Shown one piece after another: positions 30,949-43,124 of a stretch of DNA of 64,000 bases. Each line of letters begins with the position of its first letter. Positions within the stretch are counted from its first letter, which is position 1. The notes under the pieces are model-generated. The model worked only from the letters and a program-made list of their open reading frames with translations. It made no database searches and was not told where the DNA came from. The position numbers were made by a program, and so were the translations under genes. The DNA comes from Bretschneidera sinensis (lineage: Eukaryota > Streptophyta > Magnoliopsida > Brassicales > Akaniaceae), in assembly GCA_023935145.1 (NCBI GenBank), contig CM043698.1, positions 86,217,001 through 86,281,000 on the forward strand, in the 5' to 3' direction.

Positions 30949-32222
30949 TGTTGTGAGTTTTAAATTACTCACAAGCGCACGAGTCGTTTGCAGTATAGCG
31001 TGCGAGGTCGAATCCACAGGGAATTGCGTTGTAAAATATATTTTTAATCTAAACTAACTTTATCTTAACCTAGTTCCGAATTGTGAATGATATTGCAAAA
31101 GAAATATAAACTAAACTAAGTTGATTTAAAAACTAATAATTAAAACACTAAGGTTTCCGAATCCACCCCACCGAAGTTAAGCATATATGTTCTAAAAATA
31201 TAGCCTATCAAAACATTCCATGAATCCAACTATAAGACAAAAAACAAAGAATATCCCAACTAAACCAAAAGCATCCAATGTATCCGCACTCAACAAATCA
31301 CAAAGGAAATCCAATTTAATCGAAAAGCATTCAATGTATCCATCAGATAAAACACAAGGAATATCCAACAGACAATTTAAACTCAATCAATTATAAGATT
31401 AACTCAAATAATTGACAGAACATTTATACTAAAAATTGTCAGATTTGTACAAGCAAATCTGAACTACTACGCCAAACAACGGCGGGGCTGCATCTTCAAC
31501 CTTAGCTGAAGAATCTAGCCACTCATAACTATGAAACTAAAATTCACAATAAAAATGCTAAACATTCAAACTAAAACAACCAAATAAAAAGAAATAAATA
31601 ACTTTACATGGGAGAAATTCCACTCGCTGATGGGTGGCGCTTCCCCTCGTGGTAGCAAAGCCTTCGGGATCCACCAGAACGCTAGCAGACATCCACCGGT
31701 TAACACCAAAGTGGCCCAGGAATTGTACACTTAATGATGAAGTGGAGTGGCTCTTATATAGGCAAATACCACGAGTGCAATGTGTTTCCAATCCGATGCG
31801 GGATGTGGGATATAGAAATGTGTTTCCAACCGATGTGGGATGTGGGATTTAAGTCTTCACATGCCCTTCAAAACTTCTGTTCACGCTGAAATCCCGCACA
31901 GCCCGCACAGCCTGACCTTTGTCTACTAAAACGGCCATAGCTTTCTGTAGAAAAATCATTTTTACGAGCCGTAAAATTCTCCAGAAAATAGACTTCTGGA
32001 TCTTTCTAAGCATATATGGCTCAAATCCTGGTTCTTCTTGAATCAATACAGTTTAATTTTCAAAGATGATTGATCTGTACGGTTAATTCTGGCAATTTTA
32101 GTGAAACTCCTTTCCCAGTGCTTGTAAATCTGAAAAACAACGAAAACAACTCAAAGTAACAAAATCCTAAGCTAACAAATGTAAATTAAGTGGCCAAAAT
32201 ATGCAATATTTTTCTCTCATCA
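30949..32222 (-). repeat. Solo LTR (1274 bp) with perfect target duplication, inside the integrase
   Basis: Plus-strand ends TGTTGTGAG and TCTCATCA, flanked by TGCAA on both sides (30944-30948, 32223-32227). Same family as the LTR at 23543-24940, opposite orientation, single-copy U3 module at about 31909-32112. TATA-like TTATATA at 31754-31760 on the minus strand. It splits the integrase frame between EEIA and RVLEF. Confidence 0.95.
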
Positions 32223-32360
32223 TGCAATCTCTTCATTAGGGATGCAATGCCTTAGAATTTGGTCCGGGCATTACTTAAAAAGATAAGGGTCATCCCAATA
32301 AAACTTACGTACCTCATATAAAAATTTTCTCTTGTCTTGAGCGCTCCAATCCATGGTATC
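32223..32360 (-). pseudogene. Linker between RNase H and integrase of the Athila-like element
   Basis: Reads TMDWSAQDKRKFLYEVRKFYWDDPYLFK, then a stop, then CPDQILRHCIPNEEIA. This is the canonical stretch in front of the gypsy integrase finger. It lies between the solo LTR and the Tekay-like insertion, and fixes the reading of both insertion points. Confidence 0.88.
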
Positions 32361-34895
32361 TGTAATACCCGTATTTTTATAGTAAGGATAAATATGTATT
32401 TTAATAAATATGGAAAAGAGTTAAAATCCCAGAAGGCTGAATGAGGATTGAAAGAGACAAAGGTTTAAATACAAAAAAAAAAAAAAAAAAAAAAAAAAAC
32501 TCAAAAAGTCAACCGATGAACAGTAACTCGTGACACCACTTTTGCTGCCAACCTTGTGAGTGATTTCAAAAGGCAATCATTATGTCTTTTATTATCATTT
32601 CATTTTGGTGCCTTGTGTGCAAGTAGAGATAATATTAATGATGATGTTTTAAGCCATCATAATGTTTTCTTCATCATTTTTTTTTTGACTTTCCATATCG
32701 TGAGACTTGGAAGAGAGGGGGGGAGCTGCTGATTTTTCAGCCCTAACTCTGCTATAAATAGGTGTATTAAGTTCGTGTAGTTACACAAAAAAAAATTTCC
32801 TTTAGTTCCATATAATTCATCTGCTTCTTAAAACATTTGGCGATTCAAAGAAAAATCAAAAGAGCAAAATTTTGAAGGAATTTTCTGTAGTATTTCTTAG
32901 AAGATCATGAGAAGCTATCAATATTATGAGGTAATAACATAATATTTATTTTTTGAATTTTTTAGCATATATAAAATTCCTGGAGCTCAAACTGAGAATT
33001 TTCATTGGGAGTGGTTTACGATGAATTTAAGAAATAATTAGAAATTTAATACAAATATTATGTCAGGTGTTGACTATTTACAATGGGAGAAATTTCTGAG
33101 AAGAACCAAAAAAGGCAAGAAGGTGACCCACGGGTAGCTTTAAGTGCTTCGGGGTGAGTTGGATTTACTTTAAGTAATCTAAATGAAAAATCAATTATTT
33201 GGTGATAATATTAAATTTAATTATTAAAGTATGCTTGGGTGATAGATGAAAAATTGATTTATGAGTATGATAGGAAATTTGGTCAGGTAGAAATATTTTT
33301 CGGTGAGAAATGATATTTTTTTTAAATAAAAGCAATAAATAAATTATTGATGAGATATATTGATGTTTTAATACGAGTTATGATGAGATAAATTTTAGTA
33401 AATCTAGACAAAATTTGGTGGATGATTTGAGGTGAATTTTAGTAGATCTTGGCAAATTTTGGTGGATGATTTGAGATGAAATTTAGTGGATCTTGACAGA
33501 CTTTAATTGATTATTTGATGTGATTTGGAAAGAGAAGAATTTAGTGGAATTTTTATATAATTTGATAAAAAAAACAGGATGATTGGATGTAAGAAATTTT
33601 AAAGAAACTTTGTTATATAAAATTGGTGGATAATCAGGATAGCCAAATTAAGTGGTTTGAATCTTTAAATTGTTTTTATATTACTGTTTCATATCATTGT
33701 TCATGTGCATATGCATTTAATAATATAACCGAAAGAACCGGGAAGACAGTTGGTCTAATGAAATAACCGTGACAGCTGGTATATTCTGGGATGAAAAGTG
33801 AAAACCGTGACAGCCGGTATATACTGGGATGAAAATTGAAAACTGTGACAGCCGGTATATGCTGGGATGAAAAGTAAAAACCGTGACAGCCGGTATATGC
33901 TGGAATGAAAAGTTAAAACCGTGACAGCTGGTATATGCTTGGATGAAAAGTGAAAACCGTGACAGCCGATATATGCTGGAATTAACCGGGAAGGCAGTCG
34001 GTCTGATGAGAATAAAAGAACCGGGAGGGCAGCTGGTCTAAGATAATAACAACCTGTCGACAGGTGGGAAGACGTTCCCATCATAATCATTCATGCATTT
34101 GCATCTGTTCTAATTATTGTTGCATTATTGAAATGCTGTGATGTGTTTTTATTATTGCTGCATGATTGAAATGCTGAGGAGTGATTTATTATCGTGAAAA
34201 TAATTATAGATGATTGAGTCTCATAGAAAGAGATAGTTATGATGAAAATATTATTGAAAAGCTGAGAGGAGGTATATTGTCGTGTATGATGGCTGAGTCT
34301 CATTAAAAGAGACAACTATGATGATGAGACTATTGGAATACTGAGATGTGGGACATTATTGTCAATTTAATTATAAATTGATGAGTCTCATAGAAAGAGA
34401 CAGTTATGGTGTTAAGATTTTTTTAAATGGAAGATTTTATGATGTGAACCTCATTACGAGGTAATTATGAGATAATTGATGATCTTAAGGTGGACTAATG
34501 ATTTAGAAGAAGATATTGATAGAGAAGAATAAAAGACAATAATAATAAATGACTATTTATAGAATTTGGAATACTTCTAGTAAATTTAATTCACTGAGCT
34601 TGTGAAGCTCACCCCTCATTGTACAATGATTTTCAGGTAGTAGACTCGGCAAATAGTTTGGTGAGTTGAGGTTCTGACGAGATTAATTTTCTGTAAGTCG
34701 CGTACGTGTCATCATCCTCAGACTAATGAAAAAATAAAATGAATATTTTATTTGTAAATCCTCATGCATTTTACGGATTGATGTAAAGTTCTATTGGTAA
34801 TATTTATTTTTATTGTTGCATATATGTGTCGTGCTGAGATTCTCAAAATGTGATGACATTGTTTCGGGGTGGCCAACCCGGGATGGGTCGTTACA
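32361..34895 (+). repeat. 5' LTR of the Tekay-like element
   Basis: TGTAATACCCG...GGTCGTTACA, 2535 bp. A run of 29 A near 32472-32500 is much shorter and interrupted in the other LTR. TATA box TATAAATA at 32753-32760. A 38-bp tandem array lies at 33765-33985. Confidence 0.93.
33765..33985 (+). repeat. 38-bp tandem repeat in the 5' LTR
   Basis: About six tandem units beginning ACCGTGACAGCCGGTATAT and ending GGGATGAAAAGTGAAA, period 38 bp (for example 33767 to 33805). Each holds a CAGCCGGTATATGCTGG-type imperfect palindrome. Flanked by related GGGAAGGCAGTCGGTCT units on both sides. Confidence 0.9.
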
Positions 34896-34899
34896 ATTT

Positions 34900-34910
34900 T
34901 GGTATCAGAG
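34900..34910 (+). other. Primer binding site (initiator tRNA-Met) of the Tekay-like element
   Basis: TGGTATCAGAG, four bases inside the 5' LTR end. Shared primer choice of Tekay/Del chromoviruses. Confidence 0.92.
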
Positions 34911-37289
34911 CATTAGGTTGTATGATTCTGTAGACTACATAAAAAGTAAGAAAGTAGAAGATTAAAGTAAATTATAATGAGCAGTCTAAGGATGACACGT
35001 GGACGCGCTAGAGCTAGAGTTAGAATTGTTGATTCGAGAGGGCGTGGTAGGCCCAAAATATTTTTGATAAATCAAGGTTGAGTCTGAATCTGTGGTTCCT
35101 AGAAGGGAACGTGTTGATAATATGATTTATATTAGTAATATAATCGAGGTATGAGAGAATCTGAAGTTAAAAGAGATAAGCTAAGATAAGCTCTTACTCA
35201 TTCTTTTAAGAAGATGAATGTCTCAGATGATCGAGTGGATAACTTATAGCATAGACTTGATAAGCAGACTAGAGCAGTGCCTGATGTTGTTAATTCAGTA
35301 ACTGTAGACACTTAAAAAGGGGGAAAAGTGGATTTATGCATAAGATGCAGGGAGATATAACTAAGCTAAATGTTTTGTTGTTTAAAGGATCTATGAACCC
35401 TTTTACACCTGAGTTTCGGGAGAAACATGCAAGAGACATTATTTAGTATTTTACTAGTAACTGAGAGATAGATGATTACCTTTACTTCGTTTAAGTTGGA
35501 AGGAGAAATCTTAGAATGATGGAAGGATATTCTTTCCAGGTAAGTACAAATATTGATCGACCCTTAACCTGAAATAAGTTTAAGAATATCTTCCTTGATA
35601 AATACTTTCCTTAGACCTTTGAACCCAACAAGATAGAGATATTATTTATTTGGGGTAAATGTGTTAACTATGGCTCGATATGATAGCAGATTTATGGTTT
35701 TGTCAATGGTTATACCAAAAATAGTAGACCAAGAGGAGAAGAAATGTAAGAGATTCAAAGATGAACTATGTTTTAAGGTTTGATCGAAACTATCTTACAT
35801 GAGGCATATGAATTATGTTAGATTGGTGGATATATTATTTCAGATCGAGAGAGATGTGATGGAGTTTAAGGAAAAAAGAAAAAGTGGTTAAAGGAACTTA
35901 GACATAAAGGTTATAGAGGTAGTGGTAGTATGAGTGTACAGGGTGAGAGACCACCCTAAATGAGGCATTCCTTGTTACTGGAAACTGAAGTACAGAGTCA
36001 GAGGCAAACAGAATCTGATGCGTATATATCTTAAAATACTATTGGTGGGACCCTTAGATTCGGGAGACAGATTATGAGAACTGGAAGTCATAGTAGAAGA
36101 AGTAAGTATGTCACAAAGTGGAAGTGGCAATCTGATGTATGATTGGGATTTAAAAGTTTATTATAATTATATTCAGAAAATATGTTTATCCCAGAATGTT
36201 CAAAATTTAAAATACTTTATGTGTGGAGAAGGTGGACATGTCAGTGTTGGTTAACTTTGATGCAACCCATTCTTTTGCATCCAGTATTCATATAAAATCT
36301 ATTGAAGAATTTATTAGTAATTGGATTGCAAAATATCTTTGTTAAAGTTCTCACTTGAGATAGAGTGATAATCATGAATATTCATGAGCGATTGTGTGAT
36401 TTGTACTAGTGACAGAAAATCTGAAGTTGATTTATTATCTTCGAATATAATTTATTTTGGGAAATAATTGGTTATCAATGTTTTATGTCTGGGTTGATTA
36501 TTCCAGAAAGAAGGTTCAAGATATAGACGTGAGATACTTTTAATTATCTTATTTTTGCTCTGGCCAATAGGAGATGATTAAAGAAGGGTTTTAAGGAGTA
36601 TTGGGCATATATCATGAATTATAAAAATGAGATAGTGATGAAAAAATATTCTAAATTAATTTTTGATGAGTTGTTTAGGTTGCCTCCAAGTAGGGAGATT
36701 AAAGTCTCTATTGATGTGATACCAAGATTATCACATATATTTAATAGCACCCTACAGAATGACGTCAGCTGAATTGAGAAAGTTGAACGTACCGTTTTAA
36801 GAATTTGTGGATAAACAATTTATCTGACCTAATGTATTTGGGGAGTCAGGTGTTGTTAGTGAAGAAGGAAGATGGAACGATAAGGATGTGTATAGACTAC
36901 AAATAGTTGAATAAGAATAAATACATTTTACCAGGATAAATGAATTATTTAAGCAGTTGCAAGGAGTGAGAATGTTTTCTAAGATAAACCTGAGATCAGG
37001 TTATCACCAATGGAAGATAGAGAAGGGAGACGTGCCTAAGACTACTTTTAGGACACGTTATGCTCATAAGCTTTCGTGATGTCATTTGGATTAACTAATG
37101 TTCCGGAAACATTTATAGACTTGATGAATAAAATATTTAAACTATTTCTTGATAATCTTATGGTTGTGTTCAGTAATGACATTATAATATATTCTAAGAA
37201 GGAAAAACAACATATGGACCATTACACAGTGTGCCGGAGATTCTGAAGAGAGAGAAATTATAGGCGAAGTTTCTAAGTGTGAATGTTGG

Positions 37290-37514
37290 TTGAAGGAAAT
37301 AACTTTCTTGGAACATATAATATTCGGAAATAGCATAACAGTTGATCTACAAAAAGTAGAGATAATGTTAAGTTGGGAGAAACCAACTAATATAACTGAT
37401 ATTAGAATCTTCTTAGGATTAGCTGGTTATTATAGAAGATTCTTTCAGAATTTGTCTATTATTGAATTGCTGTTCAATAGATTGACCAGTAAAGATGTGA
37501 GATTTGTATGGTGA
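37290..37514 (+). pseudogene. Open piece of Tekay-like RT/RNase H connection
   Basis: 75-codon open stretch, FLEHIIFGNSITVDLQKVE then WEKPTNITDIRIFLGLAGYYRRF, which is the thumb and connection region of gypsy RT. Part of the larger pseudogene, listed because it is the longest open piece. Confidence 0.85.
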
Positions 37515-37729
37515 AGGAAGTGTGAGAAAAATTTTCAATTACTAAAGGAGAAATTGACTACAGGTCCGGTATTGGTGTTTTCTTCTGGTGATGAAGGATT
37601 TGTGGTGTATAATGATAAGTCATATCAATGATTGGGATATGTGTAACATAGGAAAGTTATGGGCTATAGTTTTAGGCAATTGAAGATTCATGATAGAAAT
37701 TACCCTACTCATGACTTAGAGTTGGCTTA

Positions 37730-38115
37730 GTGGGGTGAATTCAGAAAACCTTAGTATCTTTATCATTTGTTTTTAAATCAATTTAGTTTAGTTTATTTTG
37801 TTTGCAACATACAATTACAAATTTGGAACTAGGTTAAAATAGACTTAGTTTAGATAAAAATATATTTTCACAACGCAATTCCCTGTGGATTTGACCTCGC
37901 ACTTGCATACACTATATTGCAAATGACTCGTGCGCTTGTGAGTAATTTAAAACTTACAACAAGTTTTTGGTGTCGTTGCCGGGGAGTTGTTTGGTTTGTG
38001 AAATTTTTGTCTGAATTGATTTAATTTTTCTATTAGTTTAGTTAGCATTTTTGATAAAAGTGGATTCTTAGCCACGGCTAATTCCCTGATCAATTGTAGG
38101 ACAGGGGTGATGAAG
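37730..38115 (+). mobile_element. Chimeric gypsy-derived fragment inserted in the RNase H region
   Basis: About 386 bp made of two non-contiguous pieces of the 23.5 kb gypsy derivative. Its first 320 bp match 24709-25032 (end of LTR, primer site, leader) and its last 65 bp match 26340-26407 (the protease deletion junction and FLATAN region). The pieces are joined at a TTTTG microhomology. The host frame reads LELA before and TIV after, with GGCT repeated at both edges (37724-37727, 38115-38118), a 4-5 bp target duplication. Confidence 0.85.
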
Positions 38116-39608
38116 GCTACCATAGTGATTGTATAAAAGATTGGAGACATCATTTGTATAGAGCCACTTGTAAGATATTCATGGGTTATAAGAGTTTGAC
38201 ATACTTTCCTACCTAGAGAGAGTTGAATTTGAGGCAAAGATGGTGAATGGAGTTGATTAGTAACTATGATTGTAAAATTCATTACCATCTAAAAACACGA
38301 AGGTAATAGCTGATGTATTGAGTAGAAAATTCTACAAGAGGGTTAACTGCTATAGGGATCCTGATGTGAAATTGATGATAGATTTAAAATAGATAAGAAT
38401 GAAGTTGAATATTAGTGATAGAGGATTATAGTTAACGAATATGGTTGTACAATTATCCATAGTAAAATGTTTTAGAGATGCAAGGTTAAGATGAAGAGAT
38501 AAAAAAGATCAACTTTAAGTGCTTACTAGAAAGCATTTTGAGTTCAAATCTGAAATGAAGGCAGTTTGGTGTTGGTACATGAATAGTGTTCCCAATAATG
38601 CAAAAATTGAAGGAAAAAAAAGTGAGAAAGGTACATAATGATGTAGATTCGATGAAATCAAGTAGCAATAAGAAATATAGATGATTTAAATAGAAATTCT
38701 GATGGTCAAGATTTAAAAGGGATGTAGCTGAGACTGTGAGGTTGTATGGAGTACTTTTGAGCATAGCGTCAAATAAAGATGTTAGATTTACATCTTGGTA
38801 TTGGGAGAGGCTTTCGAAATCCACGGATACACAGTGGCAATTTAATATAATTTTCATGCTCATATTGGATTTTTAGAATACTATAAGATGTTAAGGACAA
38901 ATGTGATGAATTTCTCAGTAAGTTTAGATGTTTACATTCCATTGATTGGAGTTGCTTATAATAATCAGTATAAAATTGTATTGAATGACACTGATTGAGA
39001 CATTGTATGGTAGGAGGTGTAGAACTCCTACATATTGGGAAGAGAAATATATTTGGTCCATCAATGACTGAGTTAACAGCTGAGATGATCAAATTGGTTA
39101 GAGAGAACTGTAAAGCAGCCTATAGTAGACCTCTTGAGTCTCAAGTAGGTGATTGGGTGTATTAAAAAATATCTCAACGAAAATGTGTGTTGAGTTTAAA
39201 AAAAAAAAAAAAATTTGAATCTGAGGTATGTGAGACCCTATGAGGTTGATAAAAAAGTTGGGTTAGTTATGAATAGCCTAGAGTCGCCTTCAGAATTAAA
39301 ACGCTTATATAATGTATTTCATATTTCTCTATTGAGAAAAGGTTTACATGATGAGTATTATAATATTTCGAGCTAAGCTATAGAAATTCAAAAAGATTGG
39401 GTGTACATCCAAGTACCAATAAGGATTTTAGAGAAATGAGCAAGTTTTGTATAATAAAGGAAATTGCGTTAGTTCAAGTACTGTGGCGAAATAAGGATGT
39501 TGAAGAGATTACATGAAAGTATGAGACAATTATGGAGAAGTGATGTTCACAATTGTTTTTGGAGCAAAAGAAATTTCGAGGACGAAATTTTTGTAAGGTG
39601 GGTAGAAT

Positions 39609-42117
39609 TGTAATACCCGTATTTTTATAGTAAGGATAAATATGTATTTTAAAAAATATGGCAAAGAGTTAAAATCCCAGAAGGCTGAATAAGAATTGAA
39701 AGAGACAAAGGTTGAAATAAAAAAATAAAAAAAAGTCAAAAAGTCAACCGATGAACAGTAACTCGTGACAGCACTTTTGCTGCCAACCTTGTGAGTGATT
39801 TCAAAAGGCAGTCATTATGTCTTTTATTATCATTTCATTTTGGTGCCTTGTCTGCAAGTGGAGATAATATTAATGATGATGTTTTAAGCCATAATTATGT
39901 TTTCTTCATCATTTTTTTTTTACTCTCCATATCGTGAGACTTGGAAGAGAGGAGGGGAGCTGCTGATTTTTCAGCCCAAACTCCCCTATAAATAGGTGTA
40001 TTAAGTTCGTGTAGTTACACAAAAAAAAAAATTTCCTTTAGTTCCATATAATCCATCTGCTTCTTAAAACACTTGGGGATTCAAAGAAAAGTCAAAAGAG
40101 CAAAATTTTAAAGGAATTTTCGGTAGAATTTCTTAGAGGATCATGAGAAGCTATCAATATTATGAGGTAATAGCATAATATTTATTTTTTTGAATTTTTT
40201 AGCATATATAAAATTCCTAAAGCTCAAAGTAAGAATTTTCATAGGGAGTGGTTTACGATGAGTTTAAGAAATAATTAAAAATTTAATACAAATATTATGT
40301 CAGGTGTTGACTATTTACAATGGGAGAAATTTCTGAGAAGAACTGGAAAAGGCAAGAAGGTGACCCACGGGTAGCTTTAAGTGCTACGGGGTGAGATGGA
40401 TTTACTTTAAGTAGTCTAAATGAAAAATCAATTATTTGGTGATAATATTAAATTTAATTATTAAAATATGCTTGAGTGATAGATGAAAAATTGATTTATG
40501 GGTATGATAGGAAATTTGGTCAGGTAGAAATATTTTTCGGTGAGAAATGATATTTTTTTTAAAATAAAAGTAATAAATAAATTATTGATGAGATATATTG
40601 ATGTTTTAATACGAGTTATGATTAGATGAATTTTAGTAAATCTAGACAAAATTTGGTGGATGATTTAAAGTGAATTTTAGTGGATTTTGGCAAATTTTGG
40701 TGGATGATTTGAGATGAAATTTAGTGGATCTTGACAGACTTTAATTGATTATTTGATGTGATTTGGGAAGAGAAGAATTTAGTGAAATTTTTATATAATT
40801 TGATAAAAAAAATCAGGATGATTAGATGTAAGAAATTTTAAAGAAACTTTGTTATATAAAATTTGTGGATAATTAGGATAGCCAAATTAAGTGGTTTGAA
40901 TCTTTATATTGTTTTTATATTACTGTTTCATATCATTGTTCATGCGCATATGCATTTAATAATATAACCGAAAGAACCGAGAAGGCAGCCGGTCTAATGA
41001 AATAACCGTGACAGTCGGTATATGCTGAGATGAAAAGTGAAAACCGTGACAGCCGGTATATGCTGGGATGAAAAGTAAAAACCGTGATAGCCGGTATATA
41101 CTGGAATGAAAAGTTAAAACCGTGACAGCCGGTATATACTGGAATGAAAAGTTAAAACCGTGACAGCCGATATATGCTGGGATGAAAAGTGAAAACCGTG
41201 ACAGCCGGTATATACTGGGATGAAAAGTGAAAACTGTGACAGCCGGTAAGGCAGTCAATCTAAGATAATAACAACCTGTCGACAGGTGAGAAGACGTTCC
41301 CATCATAATTATTCATGCATTTGCATCTGTTCTAACTATTGTTGCATTACTGAAATGTTATGATGTGTTTTAATTATTGTTGCATGATTGAAATGCTGAG
41401 GAGTGATTTATTATCGTGAAAATAATTATAGATGATTGAGTCTCATAGAAAGAGATAGTTATGATGAAAATATTATTGAAAAGCTGAGATGAGGTATATT
41501 GTCGTGTATGATTACTGAGTCTCATAAAAAGAGACAGCTATGATGATGAGATTATTGGAATACTGAGATGTGGGACATTATTGTGAATTTAATTATAAAT
41601 GGATGAGTCTCATAGAAAGAGACAGTTATGGCGTTAAGATTTTTTTAAATTGAAGATTTTATGATGTGAACCTCGTTACGAGGTAATTATGAGATAATTG
41701 ATGATCTTAAGATGGACTCATGATTTAGAAGAAGATATTGATAGAGAAGAATAAAAGACAATAATAATAAATGACTATTTATGGAATTTGGAATACTTCT
41801 AGTAAATTTAATTCACTGAGCTTGTGAAGCTCACCCCTCATTGTACAATGATTTTCAGGTAGCAGGCTCGGCAAATAGTTTGGTGAGTTAAGGTTCTGAC
41901 GAGATCAATTTTCTGTAAGTCGTGTATGTGTCATCATCCTCAGACTAATGAGAAAATAAAATGAAAAATTTATTTGTAAATCCTCATGCATTTTACGGAT
42001 TGATGTAAAGTTCTATTTGTAATATCTATTTTTATTGTTGCATATATGTGTCGTGCTGGGATTCTCAAAATGTGATGACATTGTTTCGGGGTGGCCAACC
42101 CGAGATGGGTCGTTACA
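39609..42117 (+). repeat. 3' LTR of the Tekay-like element
   Basis: 2509 bp, TGTAATACCCG...GGTCGTTACA. TATA box TATAAATA at 39987-39994. 38-bp array at about 40998-41245, with a different order of variants from the 5' copy. Scattered substitutions against 32361-34895. Confidence 0.93.
40998..41245 (+). repeat. 38-bp tandem repeat in the 3' LTR
   Basis: Six to seven units of ACCGTGACAGCCGGTATATGC...GATGAAAAGTGAAA. Unit variants (GTGATAG, GTATATACTGG, CGATATATGC) are arranged differently from the 5' LTR array, so the arrays changed independently after insertion. Confidence 0.9.
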
Positions 42118-42122
42118 GTATC

Positions 42123-43123
42123 TCACCTGTAACCAAGTAATTCACAATGTGAGCAAATCATGGTAAGGCAGTAACAGCAAGTAAATGCTCATCGGGAAAG
42201 TCATCTTTGATCGGCATGTTATCAGACGTGTCCTCAAATGTGAACCTTGAAAGATGGTCAGCTACTACATTCTCTACTCCTTTCTTGTCTTTGATGGTGA
42301 TGTCGAATTCTTGTAGGAGTAGGATCCATCAGAGTAGGCGTGCCTTAGCATCCTTCTTTGTAAGAAAGTACTTAAGGGTTGCATGATCTGTAAAAATAAG
42401 GATAGGATAACCAATTAAATATGCATGAAATTTATCCAAAGCAAATACTACAGCTAGTAATTCTTTTTCAGTTGTGGAGTAATTCATTTGAGCACTATTT
42501 AAAGTCTTACTAGCATAGTAAATTACAAATGATTTTCCCTCTCTTCATTGTCCAAGAACAGCACCTACAGCGTAGTCATTAGCATCACACATGATTTCAA
42601 AGGGTAAATTCCAATCAGGTGACTGCATTATAGGTGCTGAAGTAAGCTTGCCACTCAGCGTTTTAAAGGCCTCTTGACAAGCTGGAGTCCACTCAAATGG
42701 AGCATCTTTAACTAGGAGAGCACATAATGGTCTAGATATGTTGGAAAAATTTTGTATGAACCTCCTATAAAAACCAGTCTGACCAAGGAAAGATCTCACA
42801 TCCTTTATTGTCTTAGGTGTAGGAAATTTATAGATTAATTCAATTTTAGATTGATCGATCTCTATTCCTCTAGAAGAGACAATATGCCCTAAGACAATGC
42901 CGGATGGTACCATGAAATGACATTTTTTCCAGTTTAAGACCAATTCTTTTTCCTCACAACGAATTAAAACTCTTTCCAAATTCATTAAGCATGCATCAAA
43001 TGAAGATCCAAAAACAGTCAGGTCATCCATAAAAGCCTCCATGCAATTTTCAACCATGTCATTGAAAACACTCATCATGCAACGTTGAAAAGTGGCAGGG
43101 GCATTACATAATCCAAATGGCAT
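42123..43123 (-). pseudogene. Athila-like RT (second half) and RNase H
   Basis: Open 42545-43123: MPFGLCNAPATFQRCMMSVF, then EAFMDDLTVFGSSFDACL. FMDD is the YxDD polymerase active-site motif in the form usual for this lineage. GHIVSSRGIEIDQSKIE, SFLGQTGFYRRFIQNFS and FEIMCDANDYAVGAVLGQ (RNase H start) follow. After a TGA at 42545 the frame continues REGKSFVIYYASKTLN, NYSTTEKELLAVVFALDKF and DHATLKYFLTKKDAKARLL, then another TGA before WILLLQEFD. It stops at the Tekay-like insertion. Confidence 0.92.
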
Positions 43124-43124
43124 T

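Larger units (their letters stand above)
34978..39600 (+). pseudogene. Decayed gag-pol of the Tekay-like element
   Basis: Gag starts at 34978 (basic N-terminus with TRGRARARVR) and shows FKNIFLDKYFPQTF near 35580. The RT is readable in pieces: LLVKKEDGTIRMCIDYK (near 36855), [26 protein letters not shown] (near 36970), [13 protein letters not shown] (near 37078), a damaged active site (VVFSNDIIIYS in place of the YxDD context), then LGLAGYYRRFFQNLS (37413). RNase H is interrupted at LELA by the insertion at 37730. Integrase and the C-terminus are barely recognisable. Dozens of stops. Confidence 0.85.
32361..42117 (+). mobile_element. Tekay/Del-like Ty3/gypsy element (9.76 kb), nested in the Athila-like element
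   Basis: Two long LTRs (2535 and 2509 bp), tRNA-Met primer site, decayed gag-pol, and a perfect 5-bp target duplication GTATC (32356-32360, 42118-42122). The end of pol reads FEDEIFV-like (TTCGAGGACGAAATTT), followed by a purine tract (AAGGTGGGTAGAAT), a pattern typical of plant chromoviruses. It is inserted between RNase H and integrase of the host element. It carries its own insertion at 37730-38115. Confidence 0.93.

Noticed and set aside
33755..34090. Frame with repeated IPAVTVFTFHPS units (also 40956-41306)
   Set aside because: Antisense translation of the 38-bp tandem array in the Tekay-like LTRs; not a real repeat protein.
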